Positions 8,726-15,820 of a DNA stretch of 42,054 nt are shown one piece after another. The number at the start of each line of letters is the position of its first letter. Positions within the stretch are counted from its first letter, which is position 1. The notes beneath the pieces are model-generated. The model was not told where the DNA came from and did not search any database. It was given only the letters and a program-made list of their open reading frames with translations. The DNA is from Candidatus Poribacteria bacterium. GTDB taxonomy: Bacteria > Abyssobacteria > SURF-5. The stretch spans positions 1 to 42,054 of the forward strand of contig JACRIR010000256.1 in NCBI GenBank assembly GCA_016215705.1, read 5' to 3'. The translations under genes and the position numbers were made by a program.

Positions 8726-8762
8726 AAGGCCGCGGAGTTGACCGCGGCCTTTTTCTTTTTTG
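8726..8762 (+). terminator. Rho-independent terminator of the pil operon
   Basis: A perfect 10-bp stem (AAGGCCGCGG / CCGCGGCCTT) with a 6-nt loop is followed by a T-rich run (TTTTTCTTTTTT). It starts 20 nt after the pilQ stop. Confidence 0.92.
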
Positions 8763-8808
8763 GCAGGCGGCCGGATACAGCGCGAAAGACGTTGTCCGCG
8801 ACAAGCAT

Positions 8809-9177
8809 TCAGGGAGCGACCGGCCTGATACGCATGCGTCGCATTGCGCGGCCGACGACGCGCACGCTGGAATGCCTCCTGCGTCCGGGCTTATGGCGTT
8901 CACATTCTCTTGTCCTTCTTTCGAGAATCCTGCAAATTCGTCTCGGGCCGAGCCCGAACTGTTCAGAGAGCGCCTCATAAATCTCGACGTGGCTTCCGAA
9001 GGCGGGATCGGATTCGTATATCTGAAAGCAGCGGACTACCTCGGCGTTTCGTCTGGCATAGTAGTCTTCGCTGAAATAGATGAGGGCGCTGCTTCTACAG
9101 CCTTTTGGAATGCGTTCAAGGACCTGGAGTATGAGTTCATCGGACAAGAAATCTTTCGCATTGAGGTATCGGGCCAT
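8809..9177 (-). CDS. Mor-like helix-turn-helix DNA-binding protein
   Basis: The 122-residue protein starts at an ATG preceded by GGAGG with 8-nt spacing. The first ~90 residues are conserved-looking: SDELILQVLERIPKG, then YYARRNAEVVRCF, then a helix-turn-helix-like segment EIYEALSEQFGLGPRRICRIL. This arrangement resembles the Mor transcription activator and related small HTH proteins. The C-terminal 30 residues are Arg-rich and may run beyond the family's usual end. It is divergent from the S24 repressor gene, with a palindrome over its own -10 box, so auto- or cross-regulation is likely. Confidence 0.6.
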   Translation of the reverse strand: MARYLNAKDFLSDELILQVLERIPKGCRSSALIYFSEDYYARRNAEVVRCFQIYESDPAFGSHVEIYEALSEQFGLGPRRICRILERRTRECERHKPGRRRHSSVRVVGRAMRRMRIRPVAP

Positions 9178-9232
9178 ATTGTAGTCCTCCGGTATAGTTG
9201 CATAGGGCCTTGTTTAGGGGGAAGGACGAGTA

Positions 9233-9253
9233 ATTATCGCTATTAGCGATAAT
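9233..9253. promoter_or_regulatory. Operator-like 21-nt palindrome
   Basis: Perfect inverted repeat ATTATCGCTA-T-TAGCGATAAT. It covers the edge of the -10 box and the start region of the leftward promoter, a classic repressor position. The neighbouring XRE-S24 repressor or the Mor-like protein itself is the likely ligand. Confidence 0.7.
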
Positions 9254-9280
9254 AATAGCACACAGAGATTATTTTGTCAA
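9252..9280 (-). promoter_or_regulatory. Sigma70 promoter of the Mor-like gene
   Basis: On the minus strand TTGACA (9280-9275), a 17-nt spacer, and TATTAT (9257-9252). The -10 box overlaps the palindrome at 9233-9253. Transcription would run into the gene starting at 9177. Confidence 0.75.
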
Positions 9281-9506
9281 GTATTCTTTTGGTTAGGTGA
9301 GAGTTGTCTGGCGCGTCATTGAATTTGCAATATAACACATTGCAAATACGTAAGTTAAAGCATAGAAACTCAAGCAGACTCTCGCCAACTATGGTGAAGC
9401 CCGTGGGGTACTACCATTGCACTGTCTGACGGTTTCGCGCGAGGGGAAAGCCGAAAGGCATGCGGGTTCGAGCGTGGGATGGTTCAACGGACTGGCGCCG
9501 GGCCTA

Positions 9507-9535
9507 TTGACAAAGCAGAGAAACTCGTGTAATAT
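9507..9535 (+). promoter_or_regulatory. Sigma70 promoter of the S24 repressor
   Basis: TTGACA (9507-9512), 17-nt spacer, TAATAT (9530-9535), 24 nt before the TTG start codon. The palindrome at 9233 is about 250 nt upstream, so it does not cover this promoter. Confidence 0.8.
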
Positions 9536-9559
9536 CAATTCTTGGAAGGAGATACTGTT

Positions 9560-10183
9560 TTGCAATTCGGCGCGAGAATCAGGCAATTGCGGAAATCCAG
9601 GACGCCCAAGATGACGAGTGGGGAGCTTGCGAACAGGGCGGACATCTCGCAGTCATACGTAATCGAGATTGAGAGTGGAAAGAAGAATCCATCGCTAGAG
9701 GTTCTTTTCAGGCTGGCGCGGGCACTGGATGTATCGCTGTCAGAAATCATTTCAGGTGGGTTGACGACTGTGGAGCAGCATGTCTCCAAGCGGGACAGCA
9801 GGTATGTTCCGGTAATCAACCGTGTTTCATGTGGCGAGTGGATGGATGTGGGCGATCTTGATTTTCCTCCGGGATTCGGCGCCGATTATGAATTATCCGA
9901 CACAAAGGATCCGAATGCGTTTTATGTTATTGCAGAAGGCGATAGCATGACAGGGGGAAGGATTCAGGAAGGTGACTATCTTCTGGTTTCGCCGAACATG
10001 CGGTATAATTCAGGGGACATAGTGTTGGCGAAGTCGGAGGCAGGGGTGATGGTGAAGAGGTACGTGAAGCGAGGGGAGCAGGTTGCGCTTGAGCCGTTGA
10101 ACCCGGCTTATAGCGCGGTTCTCCTGGAGGGCAGGACGGATCTGAAGATATATAAAGTTGCTGAGATCAAGATAAAGCTTTAG
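9560..10183 (+). CDS. XRE-S24 autocleaving repressor (LexA/CI type)
   Basis: I place the start at TTG 9560 because GGAAGGAG lies 9 nt upstream; TTG 9542 would put the ribosome site inside the gene. The 207-residue protein has an XRE helix-turn-helix (about residues 5-62, SGELANRADISQSYVIEIESG) and an S24 peptidase domain. Ser129 in GDSMTG and Lys166 in VMVKRY are 37 residues apart, as in LexA, and a Cys91-Gly92 pair fits the self-cleavage site (Ala-Gly in LexA, Cys-Gly in some phage repressors). It should repress its targets until RecA-stimulated self-cleavage after DNA damage. It could be a prophage-derived repressor or a local SOS-like regulator. Confidence 0.9.
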   Translation: MQFGARIRQLRKSRTPKMTSGELANRADISQSYVIEIESGKKNPSLEVLFRLARALDVSLSEIISGGLTTVEQHVSKRDSRYVPVINRVSCGEWMDVGDLDFPPGFGADYELSDTKDPNAFYVIAEGDSMTGGRIQEGDYLLVSPNMRYNSGDIVLAKSEAGVMVKRYVKRGEQVALEPLNPAYSAVLLEGRTDLKIYKVAEIKIKL

Positions 10184-10357
10184 GAGAACGACATTCTGAG
10201 CAAATGAGCAGGCTTGTGGCGGGGTTAGTCGGGAGGGAAGCGGGATAGGCGGCACAAGCAGAAAATCCCCCTAACCCCCTTTGCAAAAGGGGGAAAGAGA
10301 TGGGGTTAGATGGGAGAGATGGGGTTAGATGGGAAGGAAGAGGTTTTGAAAGGTGAA
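10184..10357. repeat. Short intergenic repeats before the receiver gene
   Basis: Contains a CCCCCTTTGCAAAAGGGGG palindrome (about 10272-10292), the single-copy form of the tandem elements in the glc genes. It is followed by two copies of GATGGGGTTAGATGGGA around 10301-10335. In-frame ATGs at 10310 and 10319 lie in this repeat and are unlikely starts. Confidence 0.6.
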
Positions 10358-10753
10358 ATGGTCAAAAAGAGGATTGCCCCGAGAGTTTGTGTGATCGACG
10401 CGAACAGGGAACACGTCGATGAAATCGCGAAGCATTTGCGAAGCAACGGTTTTCGGGTCCTCACATGTTTATCCCCCCGCGGGGCGCTGGGGCGGATTCG
10501 TCGCGAACTGCCGGATGCGGTTGTGGTCGAGGTAATACTGCCGGGTGTGACGGGTTTTGAGATTGCCGCGCGGATGGAGGCTAGTCGTCGTCTGTCGCAG
10601 ATTCCGGTTTTTTTCACGACGGACATCCAGAACTCTTCGGGTGACAACCACGATTATTTTCCGCGGCCGCTGGATATTCCCGCTTTCATGTGTGCGCTGA
10701 GGGAGAGAACCATGAAAGGGGAAAGGCGAAAGGGGAAAGACGCAAGGGAATAA
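10358..10753 (+). CDS. Degenerate response-regulator receiver domain protein
   Basis: The start is placed at ATG 10358 (MVKKRIAPRV) with GAAAGG just upstream; the longer reading from 10310 begins in repeats. The 131-residue protein is a lone receiver domain: VCVIDANREH, LPDAVVVEVILPGVTGFEIA, IPVFFTTDI, DYFPRPLD. The usual phospho-acceptor Asp is Glu58, one of the two N-terminal acidic residues is missing, and the conserved Lys before Pro is Arg. It therefore probably cannot be phosphorylated normally and may act as a fixed-state protein-interaction module. The last ~16 residues (ERTMKGERRKGK) come from a GAAAGGGG-type intergenic repeat. Confidence 0.7.
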   Translation: MVKKRIAPRVCVIDANREHVDEIAKHLRSNGFRVLTCLSPRGALGRIRRELPDAVVVEVILPGVTGFEIAARMEASRRLSQIPVFFTTDIQNSSGDNHDYFPRPLDIPAFMCALRERTMKGERRKGKDARE

Positions 10754-10887
10754 GAAGAGTCGAAGGGGCTCGAGGGTTGTCTGAAACGGTTTTTCTTACC
10801 GCAAAGACGCAGAGGGTGCAAAGAGGGAATCGACTGCGAACAGGGGATTTACATAGAAGGAATAGCGGTTCCTAAACAACTCGCATC

Positions 10888-10911
10888 GGGCGCGATGAAT
10901 CGCGCCCCTAC
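10888..10911. repeat. Dispersed palindrome, GGGCGCGAT type
   Basis: Arms GGGCGCGAT and ATCGCGCCC around GA, followed by CCTAC; a variant of the family at 2357 and 2428 with compensating changes in both arms. Confidence 0.8.
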
Positions 10912-10953
10912 GGTTTTCTTGATTCATGCCGGTTTCCTTGATTCATATCTGCA

Positions 10954-10982
10954 GGGGCGCAATTTATTGCGTCCTTTTTTTT
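10954..10982 (+). terminator. Palindrome-derived terminator
   Basis: GGGGCGCAAT / ATTGCGTCC hairpin (one G-U pair, 2-nt loop) followed by eight T. It could end transcription from the receiver gene. The hairpin is a member of the dispersed palindrome family. Confidence 0.6.
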
Positions 10983-11119
10983 GTTGTGCGGGACACATAA
11001 GAGCAGCAAGGCCGCAGCCAATGCTGTAGCTACGTGGTCAAAAGCGGAAGGTCGAAAGTCAGGAACTGAGAAACCAGGTGAACGGGTTGAAAGCCGTTAC
11101 AGAGGGAAAATCCCTCCTT

Positions 11120-11251
11120 GGAGACTGTCCCGTAATTGTGATTCCGAGGGCGCAGCGTGCCACGCCCCTGTGAGAAATGCTGATTTTGCAGGGTGTTAGG
11201 GCACGGCGCGCCGTGCCCCTACAGTTGATCAACAATTACGGGACACTCTCC
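11120..11251. repeat. MITE-like element with 20-bp terminal inverted repeats
   Basis: The ends GGAGACTGTCCCGTAATTGT (11120-11139) and, on the other strand, GGAGAGTGTCCCGTAATTGT (11232-11251) differ at one position. Inside are a GGGCG..CGCCC palindrome (about 11148-11170) and a perfect 20-nt palindrome at 11199-11218. There is no coding capacity. Confidence 0.65.
11199..11218. repeat. Dispersed palindrome, GGGCACGGCG type
   Basis: GGGCACGGCG followed directly by its reverse complement CGCCGTGCCC, then CTAC, nested in the MITE-like element. Confidence 0.75.
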
Positions 11252-11400
11252 TTGCCCTCCTTTGCAAAGGGGGGGAATAAGTGACATCTTGCTGCAAAGA
11301 CGGTGAGGGAAAATCGTAACAGGGATTCAAGATTTCGAACGTGGGTGGCGCAGGGCGGCATGGGTGTGTGAGATTCGCGTATGAGAGTCGCCGCAGAGAT

Positions 11401-13065
11401 TCAAGATTTCGAATGTGGGTAGGACAGGCGGGTGTGGACGAGTTCGGCGAGATGGGCGGCGCGGGTTGTGGTTCCTTTTGCTGCGAGGCCGCTCCGTATC
11501 TGCATCAGGCAAGAAGGGCAGGTTGTTGCGACAATATCTGCATTGGAGGACACGATGTTTTCGATTTTTCGGTCGAGGATGCGGCGTGAGAGGTCGGGAT
11601 GTTCCACTGCGAATGAGCCCGCGCCGCCGCAACACGAGTCGGCCTCGTTCATCTCGATGAACTCAATGCCGGGGAGTGAGCGGAGTATCATGCGGGGGAG
11701 GGAACTCAGTCTCTGGTATCGGCTGAGGTGGCATGGGTCGTGGAATGTCACGCGAAGAAATCTTTCTTTCGCCTCTTTTGAAGAGGCGAAAGGAAGGAGA
11801 AGAGCGTCTTGAGCCGGAGGGGTCAGCGGTCCGGTCGCCTCTACATTGAGTTGCCGGGCAGTTTCAGACGAGGGATTCTGAGCGTCGGCGATGATTTCCG
11901 TGAGGTCGCGGACGCGGGTGGAGAATTCTTCTGCCTCAGACAGCAGCGCTGTATCTGTCGCGTTTCCGAGGGCGAAAAGTCGGGGGTAATCCTTCAGAAA
12001 CGATGCGCAACTTGAGCAATCCGTCACGAGGACGCATTCGCGAAGGCCCGAGAAAGCGCGGAGATTCTGCGCCGCCAGGCGCATGGCGGCTTTCAGCGCG
12101 CCGTGAGTGAAAGCGGGCAGGCCGCAGCAGCCGTGGTCCACTATCAGGATTTCATATCCGAGCGTTTCGAGCAGGGCGATTGTTGCTTCTCCGACGTGCG
12201 GAAACATGAAGTTTGTGCCGCAGCCGATGAATAGGGCTGCTTGTTTGGTCGGTGCGGCCGGTTTTTCTTGCGGGGGTTGGTCGCTGTAGCGAGAGGGTAA
12301 ATCTCCCCTCCCCCCCTTTGCGAAAGGGGGGATAACAGGTTGGCGCTTTGAGAAAGGGGTGATGGCAGAGTGTTCTTTGGGGAAAAGGGGGAATGCGTGT
12401 TGTCCTTTTGTGGATGGGGGGATAAGACGTTCGCGCAAGAATTCCCTCGGTGCGTCTTTCAGTAGTTCGTCGGCACGCCGGAGGGTTTTCAGGGCTGAAA
12501 GTAAACCTGCAGGGGCGACCCCCGCTGTTCCATATGCCTTTCCAACCTTGAACTTTGTTTTCAGAGTCGAGATGAAGCTTGGAGGGGCAGGCCGGTGGAT
12601 CGCTGTTACTAGTCCAAGCCATCCGAAGATTCTCAATGCGGCCGTAATCTCGGGGTCGGCAAGCCGCCGGGCAGACGCCACGAGTCTGATGAGGCGTCCG
12701 AGGCGCCGGTGGTCGGCCAAAAGGGTCTCGAAGATGTATTTGTAGGTCGGCGATATTCCGCGCTGGCGGCGGAGCGATCTTCGGCCTGCGAGCGCGATCT
12801 CATCCGTCTTTACGCTTGAGAAGCAGGATTCCACACAGGCGCGGCAGAGGAGGCATTCGGTGAAGAACGCTTCGTTCTCGCGCGAGAGATCGAGCGTGCC
12901 GGACACAAGTTCTCTGGCGCACATGGTTCGGCCGCGGGCCACACCCGACTCATGGCCGGTCACGCGGTAGACGGGACAGACGCTTTGGCAGAATCCGCAC
13001 CGGCCACAGCGCATGATCTCATCGGACAGCGTGGAGAGTTCGGGATATTTTTCGGACTCACTCAC
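11401..13065 (-). CDS. glcF: Glycolate oxidase iron-sulfur subunit (GlcF-like)
   Basis: The 554-residue protein has two N-terminal 4Fe-4S motifs (CGRCGFCQSVC around residue 20 and CLLCRACVESC around 75) and two CCG domains of the HdrB/GlcF type (GCCGLPAFTHG and SCCGGAGSFAVEHP). GlcF passes electrons from the flavoprotein GlcDE to the membrane quinone pool. It starts at GTG 13065, overlapping the glcDE stop by 8 nt. Residues about 213-258 are not family sequence: they are encoded by four 30-nt tandem repeats (PPxxKG-like 10-residue units) inserted in frame between the ferredoxin and CCG parts. The last residues come from a repeat also found at 11325. Confidence 0.88.
   Translation of the reverse strand: MSESEKYPELSTLSDEIMRCGRCGFCQSVCPVYRVTGHESGVARGRTMCARELVSGTLDLSRENEAFFTECLLCRACVESCFSSVKTDEIALAGRRSLRRQRGISPTYKYIFETLLADHRRLGRLIRLVASARRLADPEITAALRIFGWLGLVTAIHRPAPPSFISTLKTKFKVGKAYGTAGVAPAGLLSALKTLRRADELLKDAPREFLRERLIPPSTKGQHAFPLFPKEHSAITPFSKRQPVIPPFAKGGRGDLPSRYSDQPPQEKPAAPTKQAALFIGCGTNFMFPHVGEATIALLETLGYEILIVDHGCCGLPAFTHGALKAAMRLAAQNLRAFSGLRECVLVTDCSSCASFLKDYPRLFALGNATDTALLSEAEEFSTRVRDLTEIIADAQNPSSETARQLNVEATGPLTPPAQDALLLPFASSKEAKERFLRVTFHDPCHLSRYQRLSSLPRMILRSLPGIEFIEMNEADSCCGGAGSFAVEHPDLSRRILDRKIENIVSSNADIVATTCPSCLMQIRSGLAAKGTTTRAAHLAELVHTRLSYPHSKS
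12315..12433. repeat. Tandem 30-nt elements inside glcF
   Basis: Four degenerate units start near 12316, 12346, 12375 and 12404. Each has a CTTTGNNNAAAGGGGGG-type core and is read in frame as 10 residues (for example PPFAKGGRGD). They are related to the tandem units in glcDE and to single intergenic copies at about 10272 and 11258. Confidence 0.8.
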
Positions 13066-15820
13066 CGGCGTGCAAGCTCCTTGATATCAGGCCTGCAGGA
13101 TCAAAGCACTTCTTGATCGCGCATAGCCATGAGGCCGGCGCGCGATTCCCGTAAACAGGAGGCGCATCTGCAATTGCGTCGAGGCGGAGTCCGATCGTGG
13201 TGATGTTCGCATCGGGCAAATCGGCTATGAGGTTTTCATGTATCCTGGCCGCTATCTCCGGGAGAGATGATTCTGTGTGGAGCGAAAAATGAGAGTAGAC
13301 AGCTCCGCCGCAGATATGCGCGATGACATGCGCGCTCACGCCGCATTTTGTTTCAAGCGCGCCCATGAGGTCGACCGTTCGGGCGATTTCTGCGCAGGGA
13401 ACGCTGATTTGAACAGACATAATAGCGGCAGATGGATTGTATGATGAGGCTTTCTCTGAGGTTTGTTTGACAGGTCCCCCCTTGCCCCCCTTTTCCAAAG
13501 GGGGGAAACCGGGCGGAGCGTTTTCCAAAGGGGGGATACTGGCTGGAGCGTTTTCCGAAGGGGGGAAACTGGCTGGACCCTTTTCCGAAGTGGAGAAGGG
13601 GAATCCCGGGTGGTAGCACAGGCTGGTGACATCGGCCAGAAGAGAGCGATAGTCCTCGCCGATGACACGGTCAGACAGTTGGGCGGAGTTCTCCGTGCAG
13701 ATTTGTTCCATGTGTATGAGTTGTTTCTTGACTGCGGACGGGAAACCTTCCGCGCCCAAGAACAGGAGAGTCGCATGGTTGCGCGCCTTGAAGAATGAGG
13801 ACAAAGGTGTCGGCGGGCGGCCCTCCATAAGGCGTGAGGCGGCGCGAGCGTTTAGCAGGGTCAGTACGGCGGGATTGAGTTTTGATCTGACGATATTGGC
13901 CGCGGCGTCTAATGCGTTGTCGGTGTTGGGGAATGAGGCGATGAATCCGCCGGAGGCTTTGGGGGTCGGGAGAATACGAAAAGTTATCTCGGTGATGGCG
14001 CCGAGGCTCCCCCATGAGCCAATGAGGAGTTTTCCGAAATCGTAGCCCGCCACGTTTTTCACTGTTTTGCCGCCTGCTTTGATGATTTGGCCGTCGGCGC
14101 TTACGAAGCTGAGGCCGAGAACGAGATCGCGAACGGCGCCGTAGATATGCCGGCGCGGCCCGGGCAGAGCAGAGGCGACGATGTCTCCGAGGGTGGAATC
14201 CGGCGGAGCATCGAGGGGAAGAAACTGGCCTGCCTCTGAAAGCTTCTGCTGAAGTTTGCCGAGCGAGAGTCCGGCCTCGGCGGTGACTGTGAGGTTGGGG
14301 GCGTCGTGCTCGATGATTGAGTTTCCATAAGGGCGACCCGCCGGGTCGCCCATGCGATCAGTCGTGTGGTGGCGCGTAGATGCGCTTGTGGCGGCCGCGC
14401 TGCCAGCAACAGGCGGGTCGCCCATGCGATCAGGTTTCTCCCTACTATCCGGCAGAATTTTATGGGGATTGCAGAGATTGGCGGGATCGAGCGCAGCTTT
14501 GATTTTGCGCATGAGTTCGATGGCGGCCGGATCGAAGACGAGTGGCATCGCGTGTATCTTTTCGGCGCCGACGCCGTGTTCGCCGCTGATTGTGCCGCCT
14601 GCCTCGACGCATGCCTCGAGGATTTCTCTTCCGGCGTGATGAACGCGCTCAACCTGATTCAGGTCGCGCGAGTCGAAGAAGATGAGGGGATGCAGGTTGC
14701 CGTCGCCTGCGTGGAAGACATTTCCGATTTTGAGATCATATTTTTGGGCGATCCCGGAAACGCTTCTCAGAACATCGGGTAATTTCGTGCGCGGGACGGT
14801 TCCATCCGAGACTGAATAGTTCGGGAACAACCGCGCAACTGCGCCGAATGCGCCTCGTCGGCCGGCCCAAAGGCGTTCTCTCTCTTGCACGTCTCTTGCA
14901 GTGCGCACCTCGCGCACGCGGTTTCGCTTGCAGATAGTTTCTATTTCGATTGCGGCATCGTCGAGTCCTTCGAGCGCACCGTCGAGCTCGATTATGAGAA
15001 CGGCGGCGGCATCGGTCGGGTAGCCGGCGTGGAGCGATGCTTCGACGGCGCGGATGACGAGGTTGTCCATCATTTCGAGAGTCGCGGGCAGAATGCCTTC
15101 GGCGATGATATCGGAGACGGTATGGCCGGCGTCGTCGGTCGAATCATAGACGGCCAGCATGGTTCGTGTCGCCTCGGGGATGGGAAGGATTCGGCAAGTA
15201 ATCTGCGTCGCTATGCCGAGCGTTCCCTCGGAGCCGATGAAGAGACCGAGCAGGTGAGGGCCCGGGGTGTCGAGCGCTTTACCGCCGAGTTGAATGATTT
15301 CCCCGGTGGGGGTCACGATTTTCAGGCCGAGAATGTGGTTTGTGGTGACTCCATACTTGAGGCAGTGGGGGCCGCCCGAGTTCTCGGCTACGTTGCCGCC
15401 GATCGTGGAAACCTTCTGACTGGCAGGATCAGGCGCAAAGAAAAAGCCGTGTTTCCTGAGAGTTTCCTGCAACTCGAGGTTGGTGAGGCCGGGCTCGAGG
15501 CAGGCGCAGAAATTCCGGGGCTCGATCGAAAGGATTCTTTTCATTCGCGTGAGCGCGATGACGGCTCCGCCCTTGGCCGCGATGGAGCCGCCGCTGAGGT
15601 TTGTGCCTGCGCCACGCGCCACATAGGGGATACGCTCCTTATATAGCAGGCTGACTGTGTCGGCAACTTGCTGTGTCGTCTGAGGCAACAGAACGAAATC
15701 GGGCCTTGCAGCCTGAAGCGAGGCGTCGTATGAGTAGACGGCGAGGCTCGCGGGGTCATCAAGGAATGCATGGGGGCCGACAATGCGGCGGAGGTTACGT
15801 TTGAGCTGCTTAGCATTCAT
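13058..15820 (-). CDS. glcD: Glycolate oxidase flavoprotein, GlcD-GlcE fusion
   Basis: The 920-residue protein is two FAD-binding-4 type subunits in one chain. Residues 1-455 are GlcD-like: VARGAGTNLSGG diphosphate loop, VSTIGGNVAENSGGPHCLKYG, and a C-terminal SGEHGVGAEK motif. Residues about 498-920 are GlcE-like (LDAPPDSTLGDIVASALPGPRR, VKNVAGYDFGKLLIGSWGSLGAITEI). The GlcE half begins at IIEHDAPNLTV and lacks the ~55 residues that normally carry its own FAD diphosphate loop. Residues about 463-497 are encoded by dispersed palindromic repeats at the junction, and about 735-785 by 30-nt tandem repeats. Glycolate or another 2-hydroxyacid (D-lactate is possible) would be oxidised. It starts inside the aminotransferase 3' end (11-nt overlap). 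Confidence 0.87.
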   Translation of the reverse strand: MNAKQLKRNLRRIVGPHAFLDDPASLAVYSYDASLQAARPDFVLLPQTTQQVADTVSLLYKERIPYVARGAGTNLSGGSIAAKGGAVIALTRMKRILSIEPRNFCACLEPGLTNLELQETLRKHGFFFAPDPASQKVSTIGGNVAENSGGPHCLKYGVTTNHILGLKIVTPTGEIIQLGGKALDTPGPHLLGLFIGSEGTLGIATQITCRILPIPEATRTMLAVYDSTDDAGHTVSDIIAEGILPATLEMMDNLVIRAVEASLHAGYPTDAAAVLIIELDGALEGLDDAAIEIETICKRNRVREVRTARDVQERERLWAGRRGAFGAVARLFPNYSVSDGTVPRTKLPDVLRSVSGIAQKYDLKIGNVFHAGDGNLHPLIFFDSRDLNQVERVHHAGREILEACVEAGGTISGEHGVGAEKIHAMPLVFDPAAIELMRKIKAALDPANLCNPHKILPDSREKPDRMGDPPVAGSAAATSASTRHHTTDRMGDPAGRPYGNSIIEHDAPNLTVTAEAGLSLGKLQQKLSEAGQFLPLDAPPDSTLGDIVASALPGPRRHIYGAVRDLVLGLSFVSADGQIIKAGGKTVKNVAGYDFGKLLIGSWGSLGAITEITFRILPTPKASGGFIASFPNTDNALDAAANIVRSKLNPAVLTLLNARAASRLMEGRPPTPLSSFFKARNHATLLFLGAEGFPSAVKKQLIHMEQICTENSAQLSDRVIGEDYRSLLADVTSLCYHPGFPFSTSEKGPASFPPSENAPASIPPLENAPPGFPPLEKGGKGGPVKQTSEKASSYNPSAAIMSVQISVPCAEIARTVDLMGALETKCGVSAHVIAHICGGAVYSHFSLHTESSLPEIAARIHENLIADLPDANITTIGLRLDAIADAPPVYGNRAPASWLCAIKKCFDPAGLISRSLHAGE
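13491..13610. repeat. Tandem 30-nt elements inside glcDE
   Basis: Units begin at 13491, 13521, 13551 and 13581 with exact 30-nt period and a TTTTCCAAAGGGGGGAAAC-like core. They are read as 10-residue units (PPLENAPPGF, PPLENAPASI, PPSENAPASF). The insertion lies in the GlcE-like half. Confidence 0.85.
14331..14433. repeat. Palindromic repeats at the glcD-glcE junction
   Basis: A GGGCGACCC-GCC-GGGTCGCCC palindrome (14331-14351) is followed by two exact copies of GGGTCGCCCATGCGATCAG (14343-14361 and 14415-14433), 72 nt apart. All are read in frame on the minus strand, giving two DRMGDP motifs. Confidence 0.85.

Larger units (their letters stand above)
10754..11400. other. Gene-free interval with repeats
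   Basis: No supported gene. It holds degenerate CCGCAAAGACGCAGAGG sequence (about 10799), a palindrome (10888-10911), a terminator-like hairpin (10954-10982), a MITE-like element (11120-11251), and one of two copies of GATTCAAGATTTCGAAYGTGGGT (about 11325 and 11398). The second copy overlaps the 3' end of glcF. Confidence 0.65.

Noticed and set aside
8719-9246. Plus-strand ORF (175 codons) opposite the Mor-like gene
   Set aside because: The minus-strand gene has the ribosome site, promoter and HTH; this ORF begins in the pil terminator.
11040-11110. Cobalamin riboswitch
   Set aside because: AGTCAGGAACTGAG is B12-box-like, but the order of conserved boxes is wrong and no B12-related gene follows.
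14885-15646. Plus-strand ORF of 253 codons opposite glcDE
   Set aside because: Antisense shadow of the GlcD half; no recognisable protein features.
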